This document shows positions 9,643 to 18,856 of a stretch of 64,000 bases of DNA, piece by piece. How positions within the stretch are numbered: position 1 is the first letter of the stretch; every line of letters starts with the position of its first letter. The notes under the pieces are model-generated. The model made no database searches and was not told the DNA's origin. It worked only from the letters and a program-made list of their open reading frames with translations. Both the position numbers and the translations under genes were made by a program. The DNA comes from Microbacterium algeriense (lineage in GTDB: Bacteria; Actinomycetota; Actinomycetes; Actinomycetales; Microbacteriaceae), in NCBI RefSeq assembly GCF_008868005.1, contig NZ_WAAO01000003.1:558001-622000 (forward strand), read 5' to 3'.

Positions 9643-9725
9643 TCCTCACCCCACCCGCACTCCCGTGTCCCGCACTCCCGCGTGCATGCGGGGCCGGGGG
9701 TCCGGGGTGGGGAGCCCGGCCGAGG

Positions 9726-11438
9726 TCAGGCGATGGTGGCGAGGACCGCGTCGGCGGAGACCGCGGCGGTGAGGGCGACACGCTGCGACAGGGTGCCGGC
9801 ACGGTGCGCGGTCACGGTCGTCTCCATCTTCATGGCGTCGAGCACCGCCACCGGATCGCCCTCGGCGACACTCGCACCCTCATCGGCCAGCCAGCGCACC
9901 AGCGTTCCGGGCACGGGCGCGCGCAACTCGGACGGATCAGCAGCGGGTGCCGCGTCCGCAGGTTTCCCGGACGCGGCGAATCCCGCGAGCAGCGCCACCG
10001 GCAGACCGAGCATGACGCGACGACCGTCGATCTCGACGGGGAACCGCTGCAGCGCGGCATCCGGGACCGCGGCCGGACGCGACTGCACCTCGCCCTTCGG
10101 CAGGAGTGTGCTCTCGATCCACTGCGTGTGCACCGCGAACGTGTCGGTCGCGAACGCCTCGTCGTCGAGAGCGACCAGGTCGAACGGGATGACGGTCGCC
10201 GGCCCCTCGACGGTCAGTTCCCGCAGGGCGCGTCGGGCCCGCACGAGCGCGTCGTCCCGGGATCCGGCGTGCACGATCAGCTTGGCGATCATCGAGTCGA
10301 AGGCCGGCTGCACGACATCGCCCTCCTCGATCCCGCTGTCCCAGCGCACACCCGGTCCTCCCGGGATGCGCAGACGATCGACGCGGCCGGGACTGGGCAG
10401 GAATCCGCGCCCGGGGTCTTCGGCGTTGATCCGGAACTCGAAGGCGTGCCCGGCGGGCTCCGGTGTGTCGGTGAACGACGGGCCTTCGCCGAACGCGATG
10501 CGGAACTGCTCGCGCACGAGATCCGTTCCGGTCACGGCCTCGGTGATCGGGTGCTCGACCTGCAGGCGGGTGTTCACCTCGAGGAAGGAGATCGTGCCGT
10601 CGGCGGCGAGCAGGAACTCCACGGTCCCCGCCCCGCGGTACTGCACCTCGGCGCAGATCGACCGCGCGGCGTCGTGGAAGCGCGCACGCTGCTCCGCCGT
10701 CAAGCCGGGGGCCGGTGCCTCCTCGATGAGCTTCTGGTTGCGGCGTTGCAGCGAGCAGTCGCGGTCGCCGACCACGACGACGCCGCCGGCCCCGTCGCCG
10801 AGCACCTGGACCTCGATGTGCCGCGGACTCTCCAGGAAGCGCTCCACGAAGCACTCGCCCCGGCCGAACGCGGCGACCGCCTCCCGGGTGGCCGCGTCGA
10901 AGGCCTCGGCGACGTCGGACAGCTCGCGCACCACCTTCAGGCCGCGTCCGCCACCGCCGAACGCCGCCTTGATGGCGATCGGCAGTCCGTGCTCCTCGGC
11001 GAAGGCCACCGCCGCCGCAGGGCCGGACAGCGGCTCGTCGGTGCCCGCGGCGAGAGGAGCCCCGACGCGCTGAGCGATCCGGCGCGCGGTCATCTTGTCC
11101 CCCAGTGCGTCGATGCTCTCGGGCGAGGGGCCGATCCAGACGAGCCCCGCGTCCTCGACCGCACGGGCGAACGCTGCGCTCTCGGACAGGAAGCCGTATC
11201 CCGGATGCACGGCGTCGGCGCCGGACCGGGCCGCGGCGTCGAGCAGCGCCTCGACGGACAGGTACGTGGCGGCGGCGGTGTCTCCGTCCAGTCCCACAGC
11301 CTCATCCGCCAGGCGCACGTGCAGGGCATCCGCGTCCTGATCGGCGTACACCGCCACGGAGGTGTATCCGGCTTCGGCGCAGGCGCGGACGATGCGCACC
11401 GCGATCTCGCCGCGGTTGGCGATGAGCACCTTGGTCAT
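9726..11438 (-). CDS. Biotin carboxylase fused to biotin carboxyl carrier domain
   Basis: A 570-aa ATP-dependent carboxylase component. The biotin carboxylase N-domain starts [17 protein letters not shown]. The ATP-grasp glycine loop is [11 protein letters not shown], the catalytic region is [15 protein letters not shown], and the C-terminal biotinyl domain has AMKMET with the biotinylated Lys at about residue 536. No carboxyltransferase of the acyl-CoA type is encoded nearby. It is ATGA-coupled to the PxpB-PxpC fusion gene. Together the two proteins hold the domains of urea carboxylase (BC, AHS2, AHS1, BCCP). A role in ATP-dependent 5-oxoproline or another amide conversion is therefore more likely than fatty-acid synthesis. 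Confidence 0.9.
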   Translation of the reverse strand: MTKVLIANRGEIAVRIVRACAEAGYTSVAVYADQDADALHVRLADEAVGLDGDTAAATYLSVEALLDAAARSGADAVHPGYGFLSESAAFARAVEDAGLVWIGPSPESIDALGDKMTARRIAQRVGAPLAAGTDEPLSGPAAAVAFAEEHGLPIAIKAAFGGGGRGLKVVRELSDVAEAFDAATREAVAAFGRGECFVERFLESPRHIEVQVLGDGAGGVVVVGDRDCSLQRRNQKLIEEAPAPGLTAEQRARFHDAARSICAEVQYRGAGTVEFLLAADGTISFLEVNTRLQVEHPITEAVTGTDLVREQFRIAFGEGPSFTDTPEPAGHAFEFRINAEDPGRGFLPSPGRVDRLRIPGGPGVRWDSGIEEGDVVQPAFDSMIAKLIVHAGSRDDALVRARRALRELTVEGPATVIPFDLVALDDEAFATDTFAVHTQWIESTLLPKGEVQSRPAAVPDAALQRFPVEIDGRRVMLGLPVALLAGFAASGKPADAAPAADPSELRAPVPGTLVRWLADEGASVAEGDPVAVLDAMKMETTVTAHRAGTLSQRVALTAAVSADAVLATIA

Positions 11439-13024
11439 GAGGACTCCTTGAGGACGAAGCGGATCCGCGCCCCGGGCGGGAGCTGGCCCGCGAGGTCGAG
11501 GCTGCGATCGGTGACGGCTCCGATGATCGGGTAGCCGCCGGTGAGGGGATGGTCGGGGAGGAAGAGCACGGGCTGCCCGTCCGGCGGAACCTGGATCGCC
11601 CCGGTGACCGCCCCTTCGCTGGGCAGCTCTCCCGAGCGGGATCGTTCCAGCGGCACGTCGCCGTGGAGCCGGATGCCGACGCGGTCGGAGCGCGGCGTGA
11701 TGGTCCACTCCTGCGTCGTGAGCGCGTCGAGCGCAGCGGGCGTGAACCAGTCGTCCCGGGGGCCGAGCGTGATCTCCAGGTCGACCAGGTCGCCGGGAGC
11801 CGGGAGGGCGCGCGGCACCGGGAGCGGTTCGACGGAGTGCGGGGCGTCGGCGCCGATCGCGACCGCGTCGCCGGCGGCGAGCGCGGCCGGCCCCAGCCCG
11901 GCGAGGGTGTCGGCTGCGCGGCTGTCGAGCGCGGGTGCGGCGGCGATGCCGCCGCGGACGCCGATGACGTAGCGGAGTCCGTGGCTCGGGTGGCCGAGGG
12001 TGAGCTCGTCGCCGTCGACCGTGGCGAACGGCACTCCGGGGGCGACGTCGCGGCCGGTTCCCTGGGCGTCGGTGAGGAGCAGGTCTCCGACGGCACCGGT
12101 GACGACGGCGACACCCTCGCCGTGGAAGCGCAGGACGGCGCCGCCGACGCTCTCCAGCACCGCGGCCTCGGCTCGGTTGCCCACGGCCCGGTTCGCGTCG
12201 CGCATCGCCTGCCTGTCCGCGGCGCCGGAGGCCGAGACGCCGAGCGCCGCGTAACCGGGGCGGCCGGCATCCTGCACCAGCAGCTGCAGCGAGGGGCGCA
12301 CCACCTCCACCGCCGATGAGCGCGGATCGTCGGACGGCGTGGGCGCCTCGCTCCGGTCGTCGCGCTGGTTCGGGCCGCCCGCAGAAGAAGGTGACCCCGA
12401 TCCCGCCCTGATCGCGTCGCGCTCGGCGCGGGTGAAGCTCACGAGCGCTCCAGGGGAGAGGAGTGCGGGAGGATCGCGGTCGATGTCCCACATCGCCGCA
12501 TCGGTCCGACCGATCAGCTGCCAGCCTCCGGGGCTCTCCCGCGGATACACCCCGGTGAAGGCCCCGGCCAGTGCGACGGAACCGGCGGGGACGCGGGTGC
12601 GCGGAGAGGATCGTCGCGGCACGTCGAACAGCGGATCCCCGCTCACCACGTATCCGAAGCCGGGCGCGAAGCCGGAGAAGGCGACCTGCCAGGCGGCGGC
12701 CAGGTGTCGGCGGATGAGCTCGTCCGCCGAGACGCCCAGCAGAGAGGCGGCCTCGTCGAGGTCTTCCCCGTCGTATCGGACCGGCACCGTCACCTCGCCG
12801 GCGCTCGGGAGGTCTCCGGTGCCGATCTCGGTCGCCGCGAGCACGGCGGCGAGCTCCGACGCGGAGGTGCGCAGGGGGTCGAACCGCACGAGCACGGTGC
12901 GTGCGCCGGGGATGCGCTCGACCACCCCGGGCACGCCGTCCCAGGCGAGGTTCAGCCGCATGGCCTCGTCGAGGTCGTGCGCCTCGACGAGCAGGGCCCG
13001 GTCGGATGCCGTGAGGATGCGCAT
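11435..13024 (-). CDS. 5-oxoprolinase subunits PxpB-PxpC fusion (AHS1-AHS2 domains)
   Basis: A 529-aa protein. Residues about 1-195 form the KipI/AHS1 domain, with the characteristic [16 protein letters not shown] and [19 protein letters not shown] low-complexity linker of about 40 residues follows. Residues about 240-529 form the KipA/AHS2 domain, with [21 protein letters not shown] at its start and [20 protein letters not shown] near its end. In B. subtilis and E. coli PxpB and PxpC act with PxpA to cleave 5-oxoproline to glutamate using ATP. Here the two are one chain. Its ATG overlaps the DUF1445 stop as TGATG, and its own stop overlaps the carboxylase start. Confidence 0.92.
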   Translation of the reverse strand: MRILTASDRALLVEAHDLDEAMRLNLAWDGVPGVVERIPGARTVLVRFDPLRTSASELAAVLAATEIGTGDLPSAGEVTVPVRYDGEDLDEAASLLGVSADELIRRHLAAAWQVAFSGFAPGFGYVVSGDPLFDVPRRSSPRTRVPAGSVALAGAFTGVYPRESPGGWQLIGRTDAAMWDIDRDPPALLSPGALVSFTRAERDAIRAGSGSPSSAGGPNQRDDRSEAPTPSDDPRSSAVEVVRPSLQLLVQDAGRPGYAALGVSASGAADRQAMRDANRAVGNRAEAAVLESVGGAVLRFHGEGVAVVTGAVGDLLLTDAQGTGRDVAPGVPFATVDGDELTLGHPSHGLRYVIGVRGGIAAAPALDSRAADTLAGLGPAALAAGDAVAIGADAPHSVEPLPVPRALPAPGDLVDLEITLGPRDDWFTPAALDALTTQEWTITPRSDRVGIRLHGDVPLERSRSGELPSEGAVTGAIQVPPDGQPVLFLPDHPLTGGYPIIGAVTDRSLDLAGQLPPGARIRFVLKESS

Positions 13025-13824
13025 CAGACGAGGAACTCCGCATCGGGGACGTCGGTGATGAACATGTACCCGGGAGCGTGCGTGACGGCGAACGGCGGCT
13101 TGGACGCCATGATCGCCGCCTGCGGGGTGACGCCGCACGCCCAGAAGACCGGGATCTCGCCGTCGCGGAGTTCGGGCGCATCCCCGAAGTCCGGGCGCGA
13201 CAGGTCGGCGATGCCCAACGAGGCAGGGTCGCCGACGTGCACCGGAGCGCCGTGGACGGCGGGCGTGCGTCCGGAGATCTGAACCGCGTCCGCGACCCGA
13301 TCGGCGGCGATGGGCCGCATCGACACCACCATCTCCCCCCGCAGCCGACCGGCGGGGACGCAGTCGACGGAGGTGCGGTACATCGGGACGTTGCGACCGA
13401 GCTCCTGGTGCCGGATCGGGATGCCCGCCTGCACGAGGCCGGTCTCGAAGGTGAAGCTGCAGCCGATCAGGAATGCGACCAGGTCGGGGTGCTCGTCCCA
13501 CGCCGCGCGCGCGTCGGCCACCTCCTCGGCCAGTTCGCCGTCGCGCCAGATGCGGTAGCGGCCGATGTCGGTGCGGATGTCACTGCCGGGCGCGAGCACG
13601 GATTCGACCTGCCCCTCCTCGATGACCTCGAGCACGGGGCACGGCTTCGGATTGCGCTGCGCGTACAGCAGCGTCTCGAAGGCCCAGTCGGCGGGCACGG
13701 CGATCAGGTTGGCCTGGGTGAGCCCGGCGGCGACGCCGCTGGTCGGCGCTGCGCTGCCCGCGCGATGGGCGGCGCGGGCGGCGCGGACGTCGGCGAGCTG
13801 CTGCGCTGTGGCGAGGACGCTCAT
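13024..13824 (-). CDS. DUF1445 / YcsI-type putative hydro-lyase
   Basis: The 266-aa cytosolic protein belongs to the YcsI (DUF1445) family, some members of which act as D-glutamate cyclase giving 5-oxo-D-proline. Family signatures are the N-terminal [17 protein letters not shown], the CSFTFE segment, [12 protein letters not shown], and the C-terminal [30 protein letters not shown] (quoted in parts; about residues 228-255). It lies 1 bp after pxpA and overlaps the start of the PxpB-PxpC gene, as in the B. subtilis ycsF-ycsI-kip cluster. Producing 5-oxoproline for the pathway fits the context but is inference. Confidence 0.9.
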   Translation of the reverse strand: MSVLATAQQLADVRAARAAHRAGSAAPTSGVAAGLTQANLIAVPADWAFETLLYAQRNPKPCPVLEVIEEGQVESVLAPGSDIRTDIGRYRIWRDGELAEEVADARAAWDEHPDLVAFLIGCSFTFETGLVQAGIPIRHQELGRNVPMYRTSVDCVPAGRLRGEMVVSMRPIAADRVADAVQISGRTPAVHGAPVHVGDPASLGIADLSRPDFGDAPELRDGEIPVFWACGVTPQAAIMASKPPFAVTHAPGYMFITDVPDAEFLV

Positions 13825-13825
13825 G

Positions 13826-14590
13826 TCAGGCCTGCACGAAGGGTGCGATCGCGATGCCCTCGGCCTGCAGCAGGCGCTTGGTCTCCGCCGCCATCTCCAC
13901 CGAGCCGGGGGTGTCCCCATGGACGCAGATGGACTGCGCCGCCACCCGCACATCGGTGCCGTCGATCGCGCGGATCACCCCGTCGGCGGCGAGGCGCACC
14001 ATGCGCTCGGCGACCTCGGACGGGTCGTGCAGCACCGCCCCGTCCTCGGTGCGGGAGACCAGCTGGCCGTCGGGCTGGTAGGCGCGATCGGCGAAAGCCT
14101 CGGCCGCCACGGCGAGACCGGCCTTCTCGGCGACGTCGAGCACGACCCCGCCGGCGAGACCGAGCAGGACCAGGCTCGGGTCGATCGCGCGGATCGCCGC
14201 CACCACGTCCTTCGCCTGCCGTTCGTCGCGCGCGATCGTGTTGTACAGCGCCCCGTGCGGCTTGACGTACGCGACCCGTCCGCCCACCGCGGCCGCGAGT
14301 CCGAGCAGAGCGCCGAGCTGATACTCGACGTGCCCCTGCAGGGTGGTCGAGTCGATGTCGACCTTCGTCCGGCCGAAGTTCTCGTAGTCCCGGTAACCGG
14401 GGTGGGCGCCGATCACGACCCCGCCCCGGACGGCGGAGGCCAGGGTCTCCCGGATGCCCTCCGGGCTTCCGGCGTGGAAGCCGCAGGACACGTTCGCGCT
14501 CGTGACGAGACGGAGCATGCTCTCGTCATCGCTCACGACCCGATCGGGGACGTTCTCCCCGAGGTCCGAGTTCAGGTCGATCGAGGTCAT
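13826..14590 (-). CDS. pxpA: 5-oxoprolinase subunit PxpA (LamB/YcsF family)
   Basis: The 254-aa component of the ATP-dependent 5-oxoprolinase complex. It begins with the family hallmark [10 protein letters not shown] and continues with [12 protein letters not shown], the metal-site-like [27 protein letters not shown] and [11 protein letters not shown]. All are conserved in the LamB/YcsF family. Start ATG 14590; an upstream ATG at 14644 falls inside the transporter gene. It is the second gene of the operon, between the carrier and DUF1445, with spacings of 4 and 1 bp. Confidence 0.95.
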   Translation of the reverse strand: MTSIDLNSDLGENVPDRVVSDDESMLRLVTSANVSCGFHAGSPEGIRETLASAVRGGVVIGAHPGYRDYENFGRTKVDIDSTTLQGHVEYQLGALLGLAAAVGGRVAYVKPHGALYNTIARDERQAKDVVAAIRAIDPSLVLLGLAGGVVLDVAEKAGLAVAAEAFADRAYQPDGQLVSRTEDGAVLHDPSEVAERMVRLAADGVIRAIDGTDVRVAAQSICVHGDTPGSVEMAAETKRLLQAEGIAIAPFVQA

Positions 14591-14594
14591 GCGA

Positions 14595-15872
14595 TCACGC
14601 TCCGATTCCGAGGAAGGCGAAGATGGGGCCGACCGAGACGACACCCATGTACCAGGTGAGCAGGGTGACGACCGTGCCGGCGATGAGCAGCCACAGCGGG
14701 TACTTCTTGGCGCCGAGCAGGTCGCGACGGAACCATCCGATGTACATGAACACCGTCAGTCCGATCGGCAGGATCAGGCCGTTGAACCCGCCGACGAAGA
14801 CGAGGATCGCGGCGGGAGCGGTGCCGATCGAGAGGTACACGATCAGGGACACGACGATGAAGGCCACGGTCGCGAGCTGCAGCGACCAGCCGCCCGTGAA
14901 CCGCTTCGCGAACGTCGACAGGAAGGTCGCCGAGGTGTAGGCGGCGCCGATGACCGAGCTGATGGCCGCGGCCCAGAAGATCGCGCCGAAGATGCGCAGG
15001 CCGGCGTCGCCGAGCACCGCACCGAAGGCCTGGCCCGCGGGGTTCGCACCCTGACCGGAGAGATCGAGGGTGACGCCGGAGGCCACGACTCCGAGGATCG
15101 CGAGGAACAGGACGTAGCGCATGATGCCCGTGACGAGGATGCCGTTCGCAGCCGCACGCATCACGGGACCGGCCTGCTGCGGCCCGGTGTGCCCGGAGTC
15201 GAGGTAACGGTGCGCACCGGAGTAGGTGATGTACCCGCCCACGGTGCCACCGACGATGGTCGTGATGGTGGCGAAGTTCAGCTCGTCCGGGACGAAGGTC
15301 TGACGCAGGGCCTCCCCGATCGGCGGCTGGGCGACGAAGGCCACGATCAGCGTCATCACGATCATGCCCAGACCGAGGACGACGAGCACGATGTCCATCA
15401 CGCGGCCCGCCTTCTTGATCAGGAAGATGATGATCGCGAGGACGCCGGTGAGGACGCCGCCGAGCTTCGGGTCGATGCCGAGCAGGGCGTTCAGGCCGAG
15501 GCCGCCGCCGGCGATGTTGCCGATGTTGAACGCCAGGCCGCCGATGACGACGAGCACCGCGATCACATGTCCGGAGTAGGGGATGGCGCTGTTGGCGAGC
15601 TCGCCCGCGCGCTTGCCGGAGGAGGTGATCATGCGCCAGATGTTCAGCTGCACGGCGATGTCGACGAGGATCGACACGAGGATCGCGAAGGCGAAGGCCG
15701 CCCCCATCGTGGCGGTGAAGGTCGCCGTCTGCGTGATGAACCCCGGGCCGATGGCACTGGTGGCCATGAGGAAGATGGCGCCGATGACGGCGCTGCGGCC
15801 TGCGCGCTTCTTGGCGACGGAGACGCGGGCTTCGTCCTCCGGCGAGAGGGAGGCAGTGGACTGTTCAGACAT
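14595..15872 (-). CDS. NRAMP-related carrier (YcsG type)
   Basis: A 425-aa membrane protein with about 11 helices, first gene of the 5-oxoproline operon. It belongs to the NRAMP superfamily ([14 protein letters not shown] in the first helix, [10 protein letters not shown] after the sixth). It lacks the DPGN motif of TM1 and the MPH motif of TM6 that bind divalent metal in true NRAMP proteins. A non-metal substrate, plausibly 5-oxoproline or a related compound, is therefore likely. The start ATG 15872 has only a weak upstream purine run. The GntR regulator is divergent, 173 bp away. Confidence 0.85.
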   Translation of the reverse strand: MSEQSTASLSPEDEARVSVAKKRAGRSAVIGAIFLMATSAIGPGFITQTATFTATMGAAFAFAILVSILVDIAVQLNIWRMITSSGKRAGELANSAIPYSGHVIAVLVVIGGLAFNIGNIAGGGLGLNALLGIDPKLGGVLTGVLAIIIFLIKKAGRVMDIVLVVLGLGMIVMTLIVAFVAQPPIGEALRQTFVPDELNFATITTIVGGTVGGYITYSGAHRYLDSGHTGPQQAGPVMRAAANGILVTGIMRYVLFLAILGVVASGVTLDLSGQGANPAGQAFGAVLGDAGLRIFGAIFWAAAISSVIGAAYTSATFLSTFAKRFTGGWSLQLATVAFIVVSLIVYLSIGTAPAAILVFVGGFNGLILPIGLTVFMYIGWFRRDLLGAKKYPLWLLIAGTVVTLLTWYMGVVSVGPIFAFLGIGA

Positions 15873-15938
15873 GGAGGGGGATTCCCATCGTCGTTGGTGG
15901 GTGTCGGGTGACCCCCAGTGTAGAACGGATACAGCCCG

Positions 15939-15951
15939 ATTGTTCAACAAT
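15939..15951. promoter_or_regulatory. Probable GntR (FadR/FCD) operator
   Basis: ATTGTT-C-AACAAT is a perfect palindrome midway between the divergent NRAMP-like and GntR genes. Its core TTGTTCAACAA fits the TNGTNNNACNA pattern known for FCD-type GntR regulators. Confidence 0.65.
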
Positions 15952-16045
15952 AATGTTACGCCCGTGCTACAACGCCGTTGCTTTCGTGTGTGCATCCTCG
16001 CCTCCCGGCCAGACGATCCGGCGAACGCCCGCCTACGATGAAGGC

Positions 16046-16684
16046 ATGAACCAGCAGGGCGTGCTCGCCGACGTGCTTCGTCAGCGGATCATCGACGGGG
16101 ATTTCGCGCCGGGATCCCGCCTGTCGGAATCGGCCCTCGCCGAGCAGTTCGACGTGTCGCGCAACACGCTCCGCGAGGCGTTCCGCGTCCTGGCCGAACA
16201 GGGACTCGTCGAGCACATCCCCCACCGCGGCGTCTCGGTCGCTTCGCCCACCATCGCCGACGTGATCGACATCTACCGCGCCCGGCGGGTCATCGAGTGC
16301 ACGGCGCTGCGCCAGTCCGAGCCGCAGCACCCCGCGGTGCAGCGGATGCGCGACGCGCTCGCCGAGTCCGAGGAGCAGCTCCCGCGCGAGGACTGGCAGC
16401 GGGTCGGCAGCGCGAACATGGCCTTCCACGACGCGATCGTCGCCCTGGCGGACAGCGCCCGTCTCGCCAGGACCTACCGCGACGTGGCCGCCGAGCTGCG
16501 GCTGGTGTTCCTCGAGATCGACGACCCCCGTTCGCTGCACGAGCCCTTCGTCCGCCGCAACCGCGCCGTCCTCGAAGCGCTGCTCGAACGGGGACCCGAC
16601 GCCGCGGCCGAGGAGCTCGAGCGCTACCTCACCGCCTCGGAGCGCAGCGTCCTGGGTGCTTTCGCCCGCATGGGTCACGCCTGA
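16046..16684 (+). CDS. GntR-family regulator with FCD domain
   Basis: The 212-aa transcription factor probably controls the divergent 5-oxoproline operon. The N-terminal winged helix has LRQRIIDGDFAPGSRLSES, LAEQFDVSRNTLREAFRVL and GLVEHIPHRGVSV. The C-terminal all-helical FCD domain carries metal/ligand-site residues including FHDAIVALADSARL and the late NRAVLEALLERG. Start ATG 16046. FCD proteins usually release DNA on binding a carboxylic-acid ligand; 5-oxoproline or glutamate is a reasonable guess from context. Confidence 0.93.
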   Translation: MNQQGVLADVLRQRIIDGDFAPGSRLSESALAEQFDVSRNTLREAFRVLAEQGLVEHIPHRGVSVASPTIADVIDIYRARRVIECTALRQSEPQHPAVQRMRDALAESEEQLPREDWQRVGSANMAFHDAIVALADSARLARTYRDVAAELRLVFLEIDDPRSLHEPFVRRNRAVLEALLERGPDAAAEELERYLTASERSVLGAFARMGHA

Positions 16685-16920
16685 CCCGGCACCATCAGCG
16701 AAAGCCGGCTCACCCTTTCGACCAGTCATGTCCCGGTGATTGTTGACCTGAGTGCAGAAATCTGTGAACGAGCCGTGAGATCGCTTGCCGCCGCATGGAC
16801 GGCGTGCTTACCGTGAGCGGACTTCGGCGGGATCCGCGGCACAGAGTCGCCCGGCTCTCCGGTCGAGGGCCGCACGTCGAGGGGGCGTGCGGATCGTTCC
16901 GATCGAAAAGGACTACCGCT

Positions 16921-17739
16921 TTGCGATTCACGAGAAGACTGGCGTTCGCCGCTACCGCGGCTGCTGCGCTCTGCCTCGGCACGGTCATCCCCGCTGCCGC
17001 GAACACCGCGCCCGACGCCGACGACATCCCCACCTATCAGGAGTTCGAGGCGTCGACGTTCCGAGATGTCGACGGCGCCTACGTCGTCAACGGAGACGAG
17101 ATCATCGCGAACAAGGGCCAGCTGCGCGACTTCTACGAACAGCTCCTCGGCCCCGTGACCCTGAACGACGGCCTGATCGTCAACACCGTCAACAACGTCG
17201 ACGATCGCTGGTCGGATGCCCAGGTGAGCAACCTCACCTACTGCGTCAGCACCGCCTTCGGAGCCCGTCACGCCGACGTCGTCAACGCGATGGAGAGCGG
17301 CGCCGCGCTCTGGGAGTCCGCGTCGTCGAAGATCGACTTCGTCTACGTCGGCAGCGCGGACGGCAACTGCACGACCCGCAACCGTTCGGTCCTCTTCTCG
17401 GTCGAGCCGGTGCAGACCACGCAGTACATCGCGCGGGCGTTCTTCCCGAGCTCGCCGGAGCGCCAGCAGAACGTCCTCATCGACGACTCCATCTGGACGC
17501 CCGGCTCCTCGTGGACGCCGACGAACGTTCTCGGCCACGAGCTCGGTCACGTCCTCGGCTTCCGGCACGAGCACACCCGCCCGGAGGCGGGCACCTGCTT
17601 CGAGGACAACAACTGGCGTCCGCTGACGCCGTACGACTCGTCGTCGATCATGCACTACCCGCAGTGCAACGGCTCCTCCGACGACCTGTCGATGACGGGG
17701 GTCGACGTCGCGGGAGTGGTCGCCCTGTACGGGAACTGA
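16921..17739 (+). CDS. Secreted zinc metalloprotease (metzincin-like)
   Basis: The 272-aa exported protein starts at TTG 16921, with AAAGGA upstream at good spacing. A longer frame from 16795 would bury the signal peptide. The signal peptide (RFTRRLAF, a hydrophobic stretch, then AAAN) ends near residue 28. The zinc motif HELGHVLGFRH places ligands at H206, H210 and H216, with the catalytic Glu at 207. SSIMHYP downstream is a Met-turn. It resembles the M57-like matrixin-type peptidases. Substrate unknown. It lies between the GntR gene and a convergent TetR gene, apparently alone. Confidence 0.88.
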   Translation: MRFTRRLAFAATAAAALCLGTVIPAAANTAPDADDIPTYQEFEASTFRDVDGAYVVNGDEIIANKGQLRDFYEQLLGPVTLNDGLIVNTVNNVDDRWSDAQVSNLTYCVSTAFGARHADVVNAMESGAALWESASSKIDFVYVGSADGNCTTRNRSVLFSVEPVQTTQYIARAFFPSSPERQQNVLIDDSIWTPGSSWTPTNVLGHELGHVLGFRHEHTRPEAGTCFEDNNWRPLTPYDSSSIMHYPQCNGSSDDLSMTGVDVAGVVALYGN

Positions 17740-17812
17740 CATCCTCCGCCGGAGCTTCCTCCGATCAGCCGGACCCGGTCGCTGTCGACCGGGTCCGGCT
17801 GTGCGGACGGAG

Positions 17813-18499
17813 TCAGGCGGGCGAACCGGCGACCGGACCCTCGGAGCGCAGCGCCGCCGTGGCGCGGGGACGCGGCTCGCCGTCGCGGAGCGGAGCCGGC
17901 GGGGCGATGGCCGCGCGGGGTTCCGGCAGCCCGTAGCGGCGATGGAGCCAGCGCCGTGCGTCCTCGAGGGGATAGGTGTCGCCGAAGACGGCCGACTTCA
18001 CGAACACTCCCTCGATGGTGCTCCGGAGCATGATCTCCTCCAGCGCGGGGTCCGCGGCGCCGCGCGCGCGGAACAGATCCCGCACCGCATCCTCGGCCGC
18101 GGTCGCTCCCGCTTCGTGCCGCGCCTCGGACTCGGCGAACAGCCGATGCGTCGCCGGCTGCTGCTGCATCGCGAGGACCGCCCGCTGCAGCGGGATGGCA
18201 TACGCCGTGGCCGTGAGCGCCCCGTCGATCACGGCAGCCAGCATCTCGTCGGGAGTCCCCTCGACCCGGGCGAACCCGAGCACGGTCTCGAACCACCGAT
18301 CGATGACGGCCGCGACCAGCTGTTCCTTGCCGCCGAAGTGGTAGTTCACCAGCCCCTGGGCGACGCCGGCTCTCTCGGTGATCCCCGCGATGCTGGCGCC
18401 GGCGACGCCTCGTTCGGCGAAGACCTCGATCGCCGCCTGGAGGATCCGCTCCCTCGCGCGTTCCCGGGCCAGGCGGTTGTGCTCGTCGGAGCGCGCCAT
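17813..18499 (-). CDS. TetR-family transcriptional regulator
   Basis: A 228-aa repressor. The N-terminal helix-turn-helix RILQAAIEVFAERG, ASIAGITERAGVAQGLVNYHFGGKEQL is textbook TetR. The ligand domain follows, with a Pro/Arg-rich C-terminal tail of about 25 residues that is probably disordered. ATG 18499 is preferred over ATG 18505 because AGAGGTGG sits at proper spacing only for the former. No obvious target gene is adjacent: the neighbours are the protease (convergent) and the repeat region upstream. Confidence 0.9.
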   Translation of the reverse strand: MARSDEHNRLARERARERILQAAIEVFAERGVAGASIAGITERAGVAQGLVNYHFGGKEQLVAAVIDRWFETVLGFARVEGTPDEMLAAVIDGALTATAYAIPLQRAVLAMQQQPATHRLFAESEARHEAGATAAEDAVRDLFRARGAADPALEEIMLRSTIEGVFVKSAVFGDTYPLEDARRWLHRRYGLPEPRAAIAPPAPLRDGEPRPRATAALRSEGPVAGSPA

Positions 18500-18631
18500 G
18501 GGCATCCACCTCTCCCGACTCCACCGCTCGTTTTCCCCGATCGCCCCCTGCCCTATAGATTAGTTACTGAACGCCTGTTCAACCTATGACCTTCTGCGCG
18601 GCTCCCGATCTCGGCTGACGCGCCCAACCCC

Positions 18632-18714
18632 GCACAACTTCGGAGACTGGAGGCGACACGCCGCAGCATCCGCCCGGGCGCCCGGCGCGTCGGTGCGGAA
18701 CTCCGAAGTTGTGC
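18632..18714. repeat. Second copy of the GCACAACTTCGGAG palindromic repeat
   Basis: GCACAACTTCGGAG at 18632-18645 is perfectly inverted by CTCCGAAGTTGTGC at 18701-18714, enclosing CGACACGCC as in the 1418-1499 copy. It lies between the TetR promoter region and cebR. The 18500-18851 interval holds no credible gene. Confidence 0.8.
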
Positions 18715-18780
18715 AGCACAGACGCACGGGTGCGTCCCTGGCCCGGAGGGGGCGCCAGGGGCGCGCCCGTGTTCACCCCA

Positions 18781-18856
18781 GGGCCAGGGGGCCGGACGGG
18801 CGGTCCCAGCGAGAGGGTCAGGGGGCCGGACGGGCGGTCCCAGCGCGAGGGTCAGG
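18781..18856. repeat. 34-bp tandem repeat, 2.2 copies
   Basis: A 34-bp unit containing GGGCCGGACGGGCGGTCCCA-like sequence starts at 18781 and 18815, with a partial third at 18849 that runs into the cebR stop codon. The two full copies differ at only a few positions. Confidence 0.8.

Noticed and set aside
9726..11438. Acyl-CoA carboxylase alpha subunit for fatty-acid or propionyl metabolism
   Set aside because: The domain order would fit, but it is translationally coupled to PxpB-PxpC and no carboxyltransferase of the acyl-CoA type is in the operon.
8961..11534. Very long open frame on the plus strand (about 857 codons)
   Set aside because: It crosses the permease, an intergenic gap and the opposite strand of the biotin carboxylase; its product is Arg/Gly/His-rich low-complexity sequence typical of antisense frames in high-GC DNA.
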